Position numbers and translations under genes: made by a program. DNA of 64,000 nt from Nostoc sp. JL33 (GTDB taxonomy: Bacteria > Cyanobacteriota > Cyanobacteriia > Cyanobacteriales > Nostocaceae): the NCBI RefSeq assembly GCF_017114985.1, contig NZ_JABXKP010000090.1, positions 1 to 64,000 on the forward strand, written 5' to 3'. This document shows positions 8,310-17,147 of this stretch, one piece after another. Numbering within the stretch: the first letter of the stretch is position 1; each line of letters begins with the position of its first letter. Under the pieces are notes generated by a model. The model worked only from the letters and a program-made list of their open reading frames with translations, searched no databases and was not told the origin of the DNA.

Positions 8310-9095
8310 ATGACAAATCAATTATCTAAGTTATTTGTGAAATATTTACCAGCAATTACAGCGATAATAACGGTTCTTCCATTACCAGTTAAAGCAGCTA
8401 CATTTTTAGTAACTGAACGCGCTGACTTAGGAGGCAATGATCAACTTGATTGGGGAAGTTTAGGTAAAGTATTCAATCCCTCTGCTCCTAATTTTTCGGC
8501 TTTTTTACCTAACTCTTTTTTAGCAACATCGCCAGGTGGTTTAGGGTTGGATATAAATATAGCTCCAACTAATAATCCTCAGATTACTTCACCGTTTATC
8601 TTTCAAACTTTACCTTCACCTGGCATTCGGACTAACTTCGCTAAAGGAGATTTTGTTCTCTTCGGAGGTATAGACCCAGCAGGTTTTATCCCTCTTCCTG
8701 CTGGTACTGCTGATCCTGGTACTAAGGGGAACGGCGGGCCTTTGACCATTAGTTTTGCCCAGCCTGTTTTTGGCGCTGGTACTCAGATAGCTGTAGACAT
8801 TAGTAATTTAAAAGTTGAAACTTTTCTCACCGCTTTTGATAACGTCAATAACCTGTTGGGTAGTTTCTCAGTTCTAAGTACTTCGTCACTAGCATTAGAT
8901 AATTCGGCAGTGTTCTTGGGGATTCGTAGTGACACTCCAAACATCTCACGACTCGTTTTTAGCAGTTCTGCTCCACAATACGGCTTGGCCATTAATCAGG
9001 TAAGCATTATTGCAGTTCCCGAACCAACTTATACTTTGGCGATATTAGCTTTTGGTGTTTCAGGTGCTATTTTGAAAATACGCCAACGCACTTAA
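8310..9095 (+). CDS. PEP-CTERM sorting domain protein
   Basis: 261 residues. An N-terminal signal peptide (about residues 1-28, ending PVKAAT) leads into an exported beta-rich domain with many Asn, Ser, Gly and Pro. The C-terminus shows the full sorting signal: VPEP, a hydrophobic stretch (TYTLAILAFGVSGAIL) and a basic end (KIRQRT). Exosortase should cut and anchor it at the cell surface or in exopolysaccharide. The domain itself is not recognised. The ATG at 8310 is preferred; a GTG at 8301 gives three more residues. No exosortase gene is in the window. Confidence 0.88.
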   Translation: MTNQLSKLFVKYLPAITAIITVLPLPVKAATFLVTERADLGGNDQLDWGSLGKVFNPSAPNFSAFLPNSFLATSPGGLGLDINIAPTNNPQITSPFIFQTLPSPGIRTNFAKGDFVLFGGIDPAGFIPLPAGTADPGTKGNGGPLTISFAQPVFGAGTQIAVDISNLKVETFLTAFDNVNNLLGSFSVLSTSSLALDNSAVFLGIRSDTPNISRLVFSSSAPQYGLAINQVSIIAVPEPTYTLAILAFGVSGAILKIRQRT

Positions 9096-9178
9096 TAAGT
9101 TAGAGGTTTCAGACATACTGAAACTTCTGTAAGTACGGAAGTTGCATATAATTGTTGTCTTTCCCCAAATTAAGATCA

Positions 9179-9352
9179 ATGTCATACAAAGAATTAGAAA
9201 ATATCATCGACGCTAAGATAAAAAAAGCTATACGGAAGCACGAGATCATAGTTGCTTTCATGAGTAGTATTATTGGCTTGATTTTTATAGTAGGTTTGTT
9301 CCACGCTATTTTGCTGAACCACACTCAAATTCAAGCATTTTGCTTAAAGTGA
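9179..9352 (+). CDS. Small single-span membrane protein, hypothetical
   Basis: 57 residues: an amphipathic, charged N-terminus (MSYKELENIIDAKIKKAIRK) followed by one membrane segment (about 22-44, IVAFMSSIIGLIFIVGLFHAI). No family recognised and the ribosome site is weak, so coding is plausible but not certain. It lies between the PEP-CTERM and MFS genes on the same strand. Confidence 0.45.
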   Translation: MSYKELENIIDAKIKKAIRKHEIIVAFMSSIIGLIFIVGLFHAILLNHTQIQAFCLK

Positions 9353-9452
9353 TTACTGCTTGCATTCAATGGGTTTTTATTATAAAGTTTTTCCTGATGT
9401 TCATAAAACTAATCAAAATTACACATATTTTTTATAAAAGGGAATTCCACTT

Positions 9453-10673
9453 ATGGAGAGTAAAAATAATGATCGGGCTATATTCGTCTTATTTTTGACT
9501 GTATTTATAGACTTGCTCGGCTTCGGAATTATCCTGCCGATACTGCCTTTGTATGCTGACCAATTCGGCGCAAAACCTAACGAAGCGACTTTACTTATAG
9601 CTATTTATTCTTTAATGCAGTTCTTATTTGCACCATTATGGGGCAGCTTTAGCGATCGCTACGGTCGCCGTCCGATTTTATTACTTACTTTATTAGGTTC
9701 TGTAATTGCATACATAGGGTTAGGCTTTGCCAACTCATTATGGATTTTGTTTATTGCTCGTAGTCTTGCCGGGATTATGGCAGGGAATATTGCTACTGCT
9801 CAAGCGTACATAGCAGATATTACCACGCCAACTAATCGAGCTCGTGGCATGGGCATAATCGGAGCAGCTTTTGGTCTTGGCTTCATTTTCGGCCCAGCTA
9901 TTGGAGGTCTTCTGATCGGGACTGATCCGAACAACGCTAACTTTCATCTACCGTCGTTGTTTGCAGGCGGATTATCTTTATTGGCATTGCTTTGTGCTTT
10001 GATGTTACTTCCAGAATCTCTAAATTCTGAAACTAAAGCCAAAATCCAAGCTCATCGCTACCGTCAGCGACGGCTGAACTTGCTACATCTGTCACAGCGT
10101 CCGCAGTTTTGCTTGCTTGCTAGCATCTATTTTTTAGTAACCTTTGCGGTTGCGGCTATGGACTCTACATTGGCTTTATGGTCTAAGCAGCAATTAAACT
10201 GGGGCCCTCAACAGACTAGTTATCTTTTTGCCTTCATGGGGATTGTCAGCACAATAATTCAAGGAGGACTGATCGGATTTCTCAAGAAACATTTCGGTGA
10301 AATAAAGTTACTTACCTTGGGGATATTAGGATTAGGTTCAGGATTACTGCTGATTGGATTCTCACAAAGCTTAATTTTATTGTTGGTTGCTACCACGTTT
10401 GTAGCATGGGGAATTAGTGTCAGCCAACCAATATTGAACAGCCTAATTTCCCAGATGACACCACCAGAGGAGCAAGGACAAATATTAGGTATTGCTAGTT
10501 CTTGCTCTGCGTTGGCACGGATTGGTGGCCCAACCTGGGCAGGGCTGAGTTTTATGAAATTTGGGAGTTCTGCTCCTTTTTTGAGTGGATCTTTAGTAAT
10601 GCTGGTAGCTTTGACTCTTAGTTTGCGAGTAACTAAAAGCGCATCTGAACCAAAGGCAGAACGTCTCGCCTGA
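9453..10673 (+). CDS. MFS drug:proton antiporter, TetA-like
   Basis: 406 residues with about 12 membrane helices. The loop 2-3 signature GSFSDRYGRRPILL and the antiporter motif of helix 5 (GAAFGLGFIFGPAIGG) place it with the TetA/DHA1 exporters. It likely exports a small hydrophobic compound across the cytoplasmic membrane in exchange for protons; the substrate is unknown. AAGGGA lies about 10 bases before the ATG. The next gene, another membrane protein, follows after 74 bases on the same strand. Confidence 0.9.
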   Translation: MESKNNDRAIFVLFLTVFIDLLGFGIILPILPLYADQFGAKPNEATLLIAIYSLMQFLFAPLWGSFSDRYGRRPILLLTLLGSVIAYIGLGFANSLWILFIARSLAGIMAGNIATAQAYIADITTPTNRARGMGIIGAAFGLGFIFGPAIGGLLIGTDPNNANFHLPSLFAGGLSLLALLCALMLLPESLNSETKAKIQAHRYRQRRLNLLHLSQRPQFCLLASIYFLVTFAVAAMDSTLALWSKQQLNWGPQQTSYLFAFMGIVSTIIQGGLIGFLKKHFGEIKLLTLGILGLGSGLLLIGFSQSLILLLVATTFVAWGISVSQPILNSLISQMTPPEEQGQILGIASSCSALARIGGPTWAGLSFMKFGSSAPFLSGSLVMLVALTLSLRVTKSASEPKAERLA

Positions 10674-10710
10674 AAATCTAGGTAAGGAAGCCTTATATCA
10701 GACTTATCTC

Positions 10711-10746
10711 AAAATCTAAAATCTAAAATCTAAAATCCAAAATTGG
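10711..10746. repeat. AAAATCT heptamer repeat in the leader of the next gene
   Basis: Three AAAATCT units and one variant, ending at the start codon of the 10748 gene. The same repeat stands before the last gene of the window (63706-63738). Confidence 0.85.
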
Positions 10747-10747
10747 T

Positions 10748-11725
10748 ATGACAGGTCGCCGAGTATTATTTTTAGGCATATTTGTAAGCATCCTCCTCAC
10801 CTACGCAATTTGGCTAGGCGGGAGCATTCCTGCAAGCATCACCAAACTTCCTGACCAAGGATTAAACTGGTATTACTGGAAACTTCCCCAACCAACCTTT
10901 TGGAGTCGAGCGACGGCTTGGGGTATGTACCTTGGACATCAGTTTAGCATCTGGGGGTGTATCTTGTGGGCGCAGCGATCGCAGCTGAAATACAAATCAG
11001 CGTTGCACCCGATTAATTACCTCATGCTTGCTATTAATGGTGCATTCATCGCTTTACACTTTCTCCAGACCTATATTTGGTACGATGCTCTAGCTCAAGA
11101 TACTTCAATTTGGGCTTCCCAAGGTGCGGTTGTCCTGCTACTGGTCTTCGTACTGATTTTGGAAACGCCTCGACGCGGTTTATTTTTTGGTAATTCTGTT
11201 CCATTCCATCAACAGTTTTTGCAAATTATCAAGCTGTACCACGGCTATTTTTTCTCCTTCGCCGCTATCTACACCTTTTGGTACCATCCAATGGAAGCGA
11301 CTTTGGGGCACTTAATTGGTTTTCTCTATATGTTCTTGCTTCTGCTCCAATCGTCGTTAATCTTTAACCGCACCCATGTAAACCGTTGGTGGACATTCTC
11401 TTTGGAAATTTCAGTGCTTTTACATAGCGTCGTTGTGTCGTTGATGCTAGGACAAAGCAAGTGGCCAACATTTCTCTTTGGTTTTCTTGGCATTCTGGTG
11501 CTTACTCAGCTTCACGGTTTACCTGTGGGTATCTCGGCTAAACGCACTATCTACGGAGCCTTTTTAGTCAGTGTACTTGCCGTTTATGCACTGACTGAAC
11601 GCGGCTTGGGCAGAATTTACGAAGTAAGTTATATCCCTCTGATTGAGTTTGGGCTGGTTGGGGCAATTTACTTAATCTTCTTGCTCATCTTATGGACAAT
11701 TTCCTGTTTACCTATCAAGACGTAA
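10748..11725 (+). CDS. Multi-span membrane protein of unknown function
   Basis: 325 residues with about 9 hydrophobic helices; unrecognised. Several segments are rich in His, Trp and Tyr (YLGHQFSIWGCILW, IKLYHGYFFSFAAIYTFWYHP), a pattern seen in cytochrome-b-like or quinone-handling membrane proteins, but no definite heme-ligand pattern can be assigned. There is no good ribosome site, because the heptamer repeat abuts the ATG. It may form a transcript with the MFS gene. Confidence 0.75.
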   Translation: MTGRRVLFLGIFVSILLTYAIWLGGSIPASITKLPDQGLNWYYWKLPQPTFWSRATAWGMYLGHQFSIWGCILWAQRSQLKYKSALHPINYLMLAINGAFIALHFLQTYIWYDALAQDTSIWASQGAVVLLLVFVLILETPRRGLFFGNSVPFHQQFLQIIKLYHGYFFSFAAIYTFWYHPMEATLGHLIGFLYMFLLLLQSSLIFNRTHVNRWWTFSLEISVLLHSVVVSLMLGQSKWPTFLFGFLGILVLTQLHGLPVGISAKRTIYGAFLVSVLAVYALTERGLGRIYEVSYIPLIEFGLVGAIYLIFLLILWTISCLPIKT

Positions 11726-11889
11726 TATGATCTCTGCCACAATACCCATAGGTTTGTAGTAAGTACTTTAGTCCTTTCTACGAGATGCTACGCCAACAAA
11801 ATCAGGACTGAAGTCCTAACTACGAACATTTTTGAAAGAAGGTTGATTAGCCGGACATCCTATAAATAAACATTAAAAAACTCACAATT

Positions 11890-13335
11890 TTACTCACCAC
11901 TACTAATGCTTTTTTGCTGTTGATAACGCAGTTTAAACTGCTGTTGCTGTATTCTATGATCCACAATTGGTTCAGGGTAGCCAACAGCATGACGTTCTAA
12001 AGATGGAATTTTACCAGTAACTAAATATTCTGTATCTACAGAGCGCAATTCTGATACCCATTGCCGAATATATTCCCCCTCTGGATCAAATTTTTGTGTT
12101 TGACTGGCTGGGTTGAAAATCCGCACGGGTTTGGGGTCCATGCCGCTAGAAGCACTCCATTGCCAACCACCATTGTTGGCAGATAAATCCGCGTCAATCA
12201 GCTTTTGCATAAAGTATTTTTCTCCCAATTGGGGATTAATTAGCAAGTCTTTAGTGAGGAAACTGGCGACAATCATCCGACATCGGTTGTGCATCCAGCC
12301 GCTTTCATTCATCTGGCGCATTGCTGCATCCACAATCGGATAGCCAGTTTTCCCCTCACACCAAGCTTGAAAATATTCTTCGTTAGTTTGCCAAGGAAAG
12401 TTTTTGAAGGTGTCGCGGAAAGCACCATCAGCTAATTCCGGGAAGTTATACATTGCATGTTGATAAAACTCCCGCCAAGCTAACTCCTGTTGCCATGTGC
12501 GAATATTAACTGCTGTTTCCTCACTGCGGCTGTTTTCTAGTGCTTCTATCGTGGCTTGCCAAACGGTGCGAATGCCAATTACCCCAAATTTTAATGCTGC
12601 ACTCAGTTGCGATGTTCCCTCAACTGCGGGAAAATTTCGCTGTTCTTGATATTGAGTAATCGCTTTATTAGTAAATTCCTCTAATCGTTCTTGCGCCGCC
12701 GTCTCTCCCGGTGAAATAATTAATTCTCCATCCCAAATAAACCCTAAATCTTTTGCCGATGGTAATGTCAAGGCTCCTGCAAGTTTAGCAATTTCCTGTT
12801 CAGCTTCTGTTAACCCCTCAACATTTTGCAGAGTTTCTACTGGGTTCGCTTTCGGTTTGGTAATCCAATTTTTCCAGAAGGGGGTGTAAACCGTGTAAGG
12901 TTGATTGCTACCGGTGCGTAATTGCTCTGGGGAGTTGAGGATCTGATCCCAGTTTTGGTTAAGAAACTGAATGCCTTTTTCTTTGAGGGCATTTATAATC
13001 GTGCGATCGCGTTCTTGTGAATAAGGTTCTACATCCCAATTCCAAAAAACAGCTTTGGCATTTATTGCCTCGGCTAAAGCTGGTATCGCTTGTACAGGAT
13101 TGGCATGGAGTATTAATAACTGACTACCAACTTGGGCATATCGCTCTTGGAGTTTCTGTAAACAGCCAATCATATAAGTTACTCTCACAGGAGCAACATC
13201 ATCGCGTTCCAGAATATGCCGATCAAGGCAAAACACGCCCACCACTTTCGGACTCTGCTGTTTTGCCGCAGCCAGTCCCGTATTGTCAGAAATGCGTAAA
13301 TCGCGCCGATGCCAAAACAGAATTAAGTCAGACAT
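11890..13335 (-). CDS. phrA: Class I CPD photolyase, 8-HDF type
   Basis: 481 residues. Repairs UV-induced cyclobutane pyrimidine dimers using blue light, a reduced FAD and an antenna chromophore. The N-terminal Rossmann-like antenna domain (LILFWHRRDLRISDNTGL) is followed by the helical FAD domain with WRWQ-type residues (TWQQELAWREFY, GYPIVDAAMRQM, NNGGWQWSASSGMDPKP). The last motif matches the Synechococcus/Anacystis enzyme closely. The ATG at 13335 starts the conserved MSDLILFWHRRD; a 7-residue longer start is possible. It runs divergently from the cupin gene. Confidence 0.95.
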   Translation of the reverse strand: MSDLILFWHRRDLRISDNTGLAAAKQQSPKVVGVFCLDRHILERDDVAPVRVTYMIGCLQKLQERYAQVGSQLLILHANPVQAIPALAEAINAKAVFWNWDVEPYSQERDRTIINALKEKGIQFLNQNWDQILNSPEQLRTGSNQPYTVYTPFWKNWITKPKANPVETLQNVEGLTEAEQEIAKLAGALTLPSAKDLGFIWDGELIISPGETAAQERLEEFTNKAITQYQEQRNFPAVEGTSQLSAALKFGVIGIRTVWQATIEALENSRSEETAVNIRTWQQELAWREFYQHAMYNFPELADGAFRDTFKNFPWQTNEEYFQAWCEGKTGYPIVDAAMRQMNESGWMHNRCRMIVASFLTKDLLINPQLGEKYFMQKLIDADLSANNGGWQWSASSGMDPKPVRIFNPASQTQKFDPEGEYIRQWVSELRSVDTEYLVTGKIPSLERHAVGYPEPIVDHRIQQQQFKLRYQQQKSISSGE

Positions 13336-13444
13336 TCCATGCTGCATATAGTTCACCCGTACTAGCTTAGATGCAAGTGGTACTAATGAGCATCATTCTG
13401 GGGATAAATTTATTCTGTTAATGGGCAAATTGGGCATTGGTTAT

Positions 13445-13485
13445 TCCCCATGCCCCATGCCCCATGCCCCATTCCCCATTCCCCG
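13445..13485. repeat. CCCCATG heptamer repeat
   Basis: Five to six CCCCATG/CCCCATT units between the divergent photolyase and cupin genes. Confidence 0.85.
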
Positions 13486-13562
13486 GTTTGTCAATCGGAA
13501 ATAGTGGCTTTTTATCTCAAAATTGAGTATACTCTTCTTAACAGTTAATTAGTCTTTTTGTC

Positions 13563-14117
13563 ATGGCTAACCTACTACTTGACGACGGCACAATTGAGAG
13601 TGATTTAGGCGAAATAGCTCGTGAACTTGCCCCTCTTGGCGTTCAACTCAGACATTACGACCCAGGAACATCGCTGCTTTTCCCCAACCTGCTAGACCAG
13701 GATGTTTTAACTGAGTCTGAGAAACGTTATTGTGTAGAACTCCATAACAGCGTCTTTGAATTTATTCAGCAAGAAAATGGCGCTATCTGGTGTGACTTGC
13801 TAAATGTGCATCCAGGTTCCTTCAATCTTCACCACCTGATAGCAACCTACGGCCGTTACCATACTCATCCTGCGCCTGAACCCCTCTACGTGTTGGCAGG
13901 AGAAATGATCTATGGCTTCGTGCGACCTGATGGCAGCCAGATACAGCTTTTAGTTCAGGCACAAGATTATCTCTACATCCCCCTTGGCGTTGAGCATTGG
14001 TGCAGCCCAACTTCATCGTTGAATTTTAAAGGAGTACGTTATTTTGCGCTTGCCGAAGCTTGGGTTCCCAATTATACAGGAACTCAAGTGAGTGATTCGC
14101 TCCATAAGCCACGTTAA
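13563..14117 (+). CDS. Cupin, acireductone dioxygenase-like
   Basis: 184 residues. The metal-binding cupin motif 1 reads GRYHTHPAPEPLYVLAG, fitting HxH(x)3E(x)6G, and motif 2 reads YIPLGVEHW. The overall form resembles acireductone dioxygenase (MtnD) of the methionine salvage pathway, which oxidises a dihydroxyketo-methylthiopentene. No other methionine-salvage gene is nearby, so the substrate is inferred only. The end overlaps the convergent CBS-HEPN gene by four bases. Confidence 0.8.
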   Translation: MANLLLDDGTIESDLGEIARELAPLGVQLRHYDPGTSLLFPNLLDQDVLTESEKRYCVELHNSVFEFIQQENGAIWCDLLNVHPGSFNLHHLIATYGRYHTHPAPEPLYVLAGEMIYGFVRPDGSQIQLLVQAQDYLYIPLGVEHWCSPTSSLNFKGVRYFALAEAWVPNYTGTQVSDSLHKPR

Positions 14118-14914
14118 AGCTCAACTTCCTCACAGCGAATTAACAGCGTTTCCATCGCCTCTGCTAGAGAAATCAACTCTGTCCAAGAGGAGCCAGTAAC
14201 TAAATTTTGGGCGTGAGCTAATCGGTTTCGCAACTGTTCAGCAGACTTGAGGAAGCGTTCGCCAAACCGCTTAGACTTTAGTCCCAGTTGCTGGAGAAGT
14301 TCTGGTTGATTTAAAATCAACTCTCGCTTATCACAGAATTGCAGATAATCTAACAAATCGGTAGCTTCGTTTCTTTCTTGGCTCTCTCGCCATAGCCGTT
14401 GAGCAACTTCTAAGCGTTCAGGTTTGAGGATTTTTTGCCAAGAATCTTGGGGATAGTAAATCCGCACCAGCCGCAGCAAATTCATTTCTAGCAGCGTTAC
14501 CAAGCCAAACAGTAGCATTCGCGCAGGTGCTTTTTGCAAGTCGCCACAGGTAACAATACCACTTACCTGATTGCAGTCCAAAACGAACAATCGCGGAGTT
14601 TGTTGTAAAATGGGTAACAACTTCATCAGTGGGGTAGAAATCGCAATTAGTTCTTTTGGATGAAACACCCGTTGATAGTCGCCACATTTGCCTTCTTTGC
14701 CTTGAATCAAACTAGAGCGTTCTACATAACCGCTAATAATATCTCCCGTCTCAACGCCGATAACATCAAAATTTTGTGCCTGCATCCAATGCAGTACTTC
14801 TTTCACCTTTGCATCAGATGGCATAGCTTTCAGGGGTTCTGCCACGTATTCAATGGTGATATTGTTCTCAAATAAACTCCGCAGGTCTTGAGAACGTGAT
14901 TTTAGGTGTTTCAT
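14114..14914 (-). CDS. CBS-domain pair fused to a HEPN-like domain
   Basis: 266 residues. The N-terminal half (about 15-130) has two CBS-like repeats (KVKEVLHWMQAQNFDVIGVE; LLPILQQTPRLFVLD..QVSGIVTCGDL), which usually bind adenine nucleotides. The C-terminal half (about 135-262) is all-helical and carries RNRLAH at residues 229-234, which fits the RX4-6H catalytic motif of HEPN ribonucleases. A nucleotide-gated RNase or RNA-binding protein is a reasonable inference. No partner antitoxin gene is adjacent. It converges on the cupin gene with a four-base overlap. Confidence 0.72.
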   Translation of the reverse strand: MKHLKSRSQDLRSLFENNITIEYVAEPLKAMPSDAKVKEVLHWMQAQNFDVIGVETGDIISGYVERSSLIQGKEGKCGDYQRVFHPKELIAISTPLMKLLPILQQTPRLFVLDCNQVSGIVTCGDLQKAPARMLLFGLVTLLEMNLLRLVRIYYPQDSWQKILKPERLEVAQRLWRESQERNEATDLLDYLQFCDKRELILNQPELLQQLGLKSKRFGERFLKSAEQLRNRLAHAQNLVTGSSWTELISLAEAMETLLIRCEEVEL

Positions 14915-15255
14915 CCCCCTATTGTGAACTCACGTTAAATAATCTTATGGCACTCATGCGATCGCCATCGGAATTTTCTGCCAGATTACCCCTGCTTCGG
15001 CGTAGACCGCCAACTCTACCAGACGCACTGTTAGGTCGGCATCGCTATCCCAACAAATACCATACCCAATGTTATATTATCCTAGTTGGTATAAAGATAG
15101 TGACAGTTAAACATTTTCAAGTAACAAAATATTTTGCACATACAAAAAATTAAATATTTATGTACTTATCTGTATCAAATAAGTTGATTAATTTTCGCTA
15201 AAAATGCCGAAAAGCCTGACAAAAAATTTTATTACTACGACAGATCGAATTGATA

Positions 15256-15275
15256 CTTGGTAGAATTTTACCAAG
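15256..15275. promoter_or_regulatory. Candidate operator upstream of RHH-TOBE gene
   Basis: Perfect inverted repeat CTTGGTA-N6-TACCAAG, 25 bases before the start codon. The position suits self-repression by the ribbon-helix-helix protein encoded just downstream. The remaining 14915-15299 spacer is A/T-rich, with a dispersed-repeat fragment at 14950-15060. Confidence 0.55.
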
Positions 15276-15299
15276 ATAACCAAAATTGATAATATTATT

Positions 15300-15743
15300 A
15301 TGCCAAGAAAAGAACAAGGATGGGTCACATTTCAGACCTCAGAGGACGAGCGGAAAATTCTAGAGGAGTTCTGCGAACAGTCTCAACGCACCAAGACTGA
15401 GATTCTGCGGGAACTCGTGCGTAGTCTCAATCAGCACTCCTTAGCACCAATATCACCACCAACTCAGCAGGAAAAACAGGAAGATAGCTACACTCGAAAG
15501 CCTGAGATAGAAAGTAGTATTCAAAAGAAATCACTAAAAGTTAGCTCTCGCAATATTCTTAAAGGTGTCGTTAAACGAGTTGTTTATGGAGCAGTTAATA
15601 GTGAGGTAACTCTAGAGATTATTCATAAAGTAGAATTAACTTCGATTATCACCAGAGCTTCCGCAGAAGAATTGGAACTATCTGAGGGGAAAGAAGCTTA
15701 TGCAGTTATTAAGTCCAACGATATTGTGATTGCTAGAGAATAG
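15300..15743 (+). CDS. Ribbon-helix-helix regulator with C-terminal TOBE (molybdate-binding-like) domain
   Basis: 147 residues. The N-terminus (about 7-45, WVTFQTSEDERKILEEFCEQ ... TEILRELVRSL) fits a CopG-type DNA-binding strand and two helices. A Ser/Pro/Gln-rich linker follows. Residues about 80-147 (SRNILKGVVKRVVYGAVNSEVTL ... AYAVIKSNDIVIARE) are a clear single TOBE/Mop domain, as in ModE and molbindins, which bind molybdate or tungstate. The fusion suggests an oxyanion-responsive repressor. ModE itself has a winged helix, so this is a different architecture. A perfect inverted repeat precedes the gene. Confidence 0.82.
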   Translation: MPRKEQGWVTFQTSEDERKILEEFCEQSQRTKTEILRELVRSLNQHSLAPISPPTQQEKQEDSYTRKPEIESSIQKKSLKVSSRNILKGVVKRVVYGAVNSEVTLEIIHKVELTSIITRASAEELELSEGKEAYAVIKSNDIVIARE

Positions 15744-15857
15744 AAATACTTGATTTTGGGTGTTGGATATTAAGAGGATGAATTATCATTGGTAACATTT
15801 TTTATTTTCGAGAATATAGGAATCGTAAATTGTTTTTGAAAAAATCTAAGTAGTCTT

Positions 15858-15930
15858 GTAGGGTGCGTTAGACGATAGTACGGCACCAAAAGCTTAAAAT
15901 GGTGCCTTACTTTCCGCTAACACACCCTAC
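15858..15930. repeat. 73-bp palindromic element with GTAGGGTG ends
   Basis: Ends GTAGGGTGCGTTAG (15858-15871) and CTAACACACCCTAC (15917-15930), with an inner pair GGCACCA (15882-15888) / TGGTGCC (15900-15906). Non-coding, MITE-like. Confidence 0.8.
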
Positions 15931-16421
15931 GTGGATTTTAAAAATCTTTGGAGGAGTCCTATATATAGTTGATGCGATGTCTACGACGGGCTATGACGCT
16001 CGTTCGCTCTTAGCGTCTCCCCTTCTCCCATTCGTGAGAGGCTAGCGCCTGCCGTAGGATGCCCGCAGGGCTGTAGGGAGATGACTCGCTACCGCTTCTC
16101 TACGAGACGCTACGCGAACGCTATCGGTGACGCAGATTCTAAGGGAGTATCAACTGGCAATAAAAATTGCTTCGGGATTAACTTAGTATCATTGCTTTCA
16201 TTCCTCTCCCCCATTCTGATGCGGTGAGACTGGGCGCACTATTAAGAACTACCAATTGGCCGCTACTTCCGCAACCAGGTAGGCTTTGGGTTTGCTCTCT
16301 TTAGATCGTTTATATATCTATCTAAAGATATAAATCATTGGTGAGAAATGAAGATAATACGGAGATATGGAAGAAAACACGGGAATTTTTCTTTGCATCT
16401 CCCAATCTCTGCATTTTCTTT

Positions 16422-16510
16422 AGACATAGGCGTGAAATTAAATATGCGTTACCCAGAACCCTTGTACAGGCGTAGCAGTGCTACGCCTCTACTTTTTCAC
16501 GCCTATGTCT
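16422..16510. repeat. 89-bp nested palindrome
   Basis: Outer arms AGACATAGGCGTGAAA (16422-16437) and TTTCACGCCTATGTCT (16495-16510) are perfect over 16 bp. An inner hairpin AGGCGTAGCA-G-TGCTACGCCT lies at 16468-16488. It could form a cruciform or a structured RNA, or be a small mobile palindrome. Confidence 0.85.
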
Positions 16511-16870
16511 TTTGACAGCGTTCTCTTCACTCAAGTTCTCTGATTTCGAGTGGTGTTAATTCTTTGAGTACGGTAAACCGTATTTGCTCGTTAGTTCCCA
16601 AAGATTAATTTAATTGTTAAGTTTAGTTACATAAATAATAAATGCTGCAAACATTGCGACATGGGATAAATTATGAAAAGCGGTAGTATGGTTGACGATC
16701 AAGACAAATTGAACAACTTAGCATTAGCGAGTCAGACGCTGCTACGTCGCTAAGGCTTCTCTACGAGAGGCTTTGCGAACGCTATCGGTGATGAATTTAT
16801 CACCAGTCTTTAAGCAAGTTTATTTAGCTAACTCAAAAATAAGACTTAATTAACATTTTTTAACATTGCT

Positions 16871-17056
16871 ATGAAAGCTACAGATAAAATGGTGCATTTT
16901 TTAGAAGAAGAGTTGGGTATTTCTAGTGGAGCAATTTCTCTTGCTTTGCGACATTGCGAACAGACACCGAACTTTCTAGCCATGACCCTCTGGCAGTATG
17001 GGCTGGTGACACTAGATCAGTTAGCCCAAATTTTTGATTGGTTGGAAACAGTATAA
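16871..17056 (+). CDS. DUF2949 family protein
   Basis: 61 residues, matching my knowledge of the cyanobacterium-specific DUF2949 family: helix-rich, with LRHCEQTPNFLAMTLWQYGLVTLDQLAQIFDWLE as the conserved core. Function is unknown. Soluble, no signal. It lies 91 bases upstream of ftsH on the same strand but could be separate. Confidence 0.8.
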   Translation: MKATDKMVHFLEEELGISSGAISLALRHCEQTPNFLAMTLWQYGLVTLDQLAQIFDWLETV

Positions 17057-17147
17057 GCTGCTGCTTCAACTAGCCGGATGGTAAATAGCGGACTTTCCCA
17101 GAAAGTCATATTCTCAACAGTTTTCATTTTAAGGATTGGTAACGTTT

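Larger units (their letters stand above)
15744..16870. other. 1.1-kb gene-free spacer made of dispersed repeats
   Basis: Besides the elements listed separately it holds a block of REP-like fragments at 15975-16140 (GAGACGCTACGCGAACGCTATC type; another copy at 16750-16790), an imperfect palindrome near 16306-16340, and TACGGT-AA-ACCGTA at 16569-16582. No open frame with coding character was found. Confidence 0.65.

Noticed and set aside
8088-8321. 77-codon minus-strand frame
   Set aside because: Covers dispersed-repeat DNA and the PEP-CTERM promoter; no coding character.
14896-15153. 85-codon plus-strand frame
   Set aside because: Crosses a dispersed-repeat fragment and the opposite-strand CBS-HEPN start; no domain.
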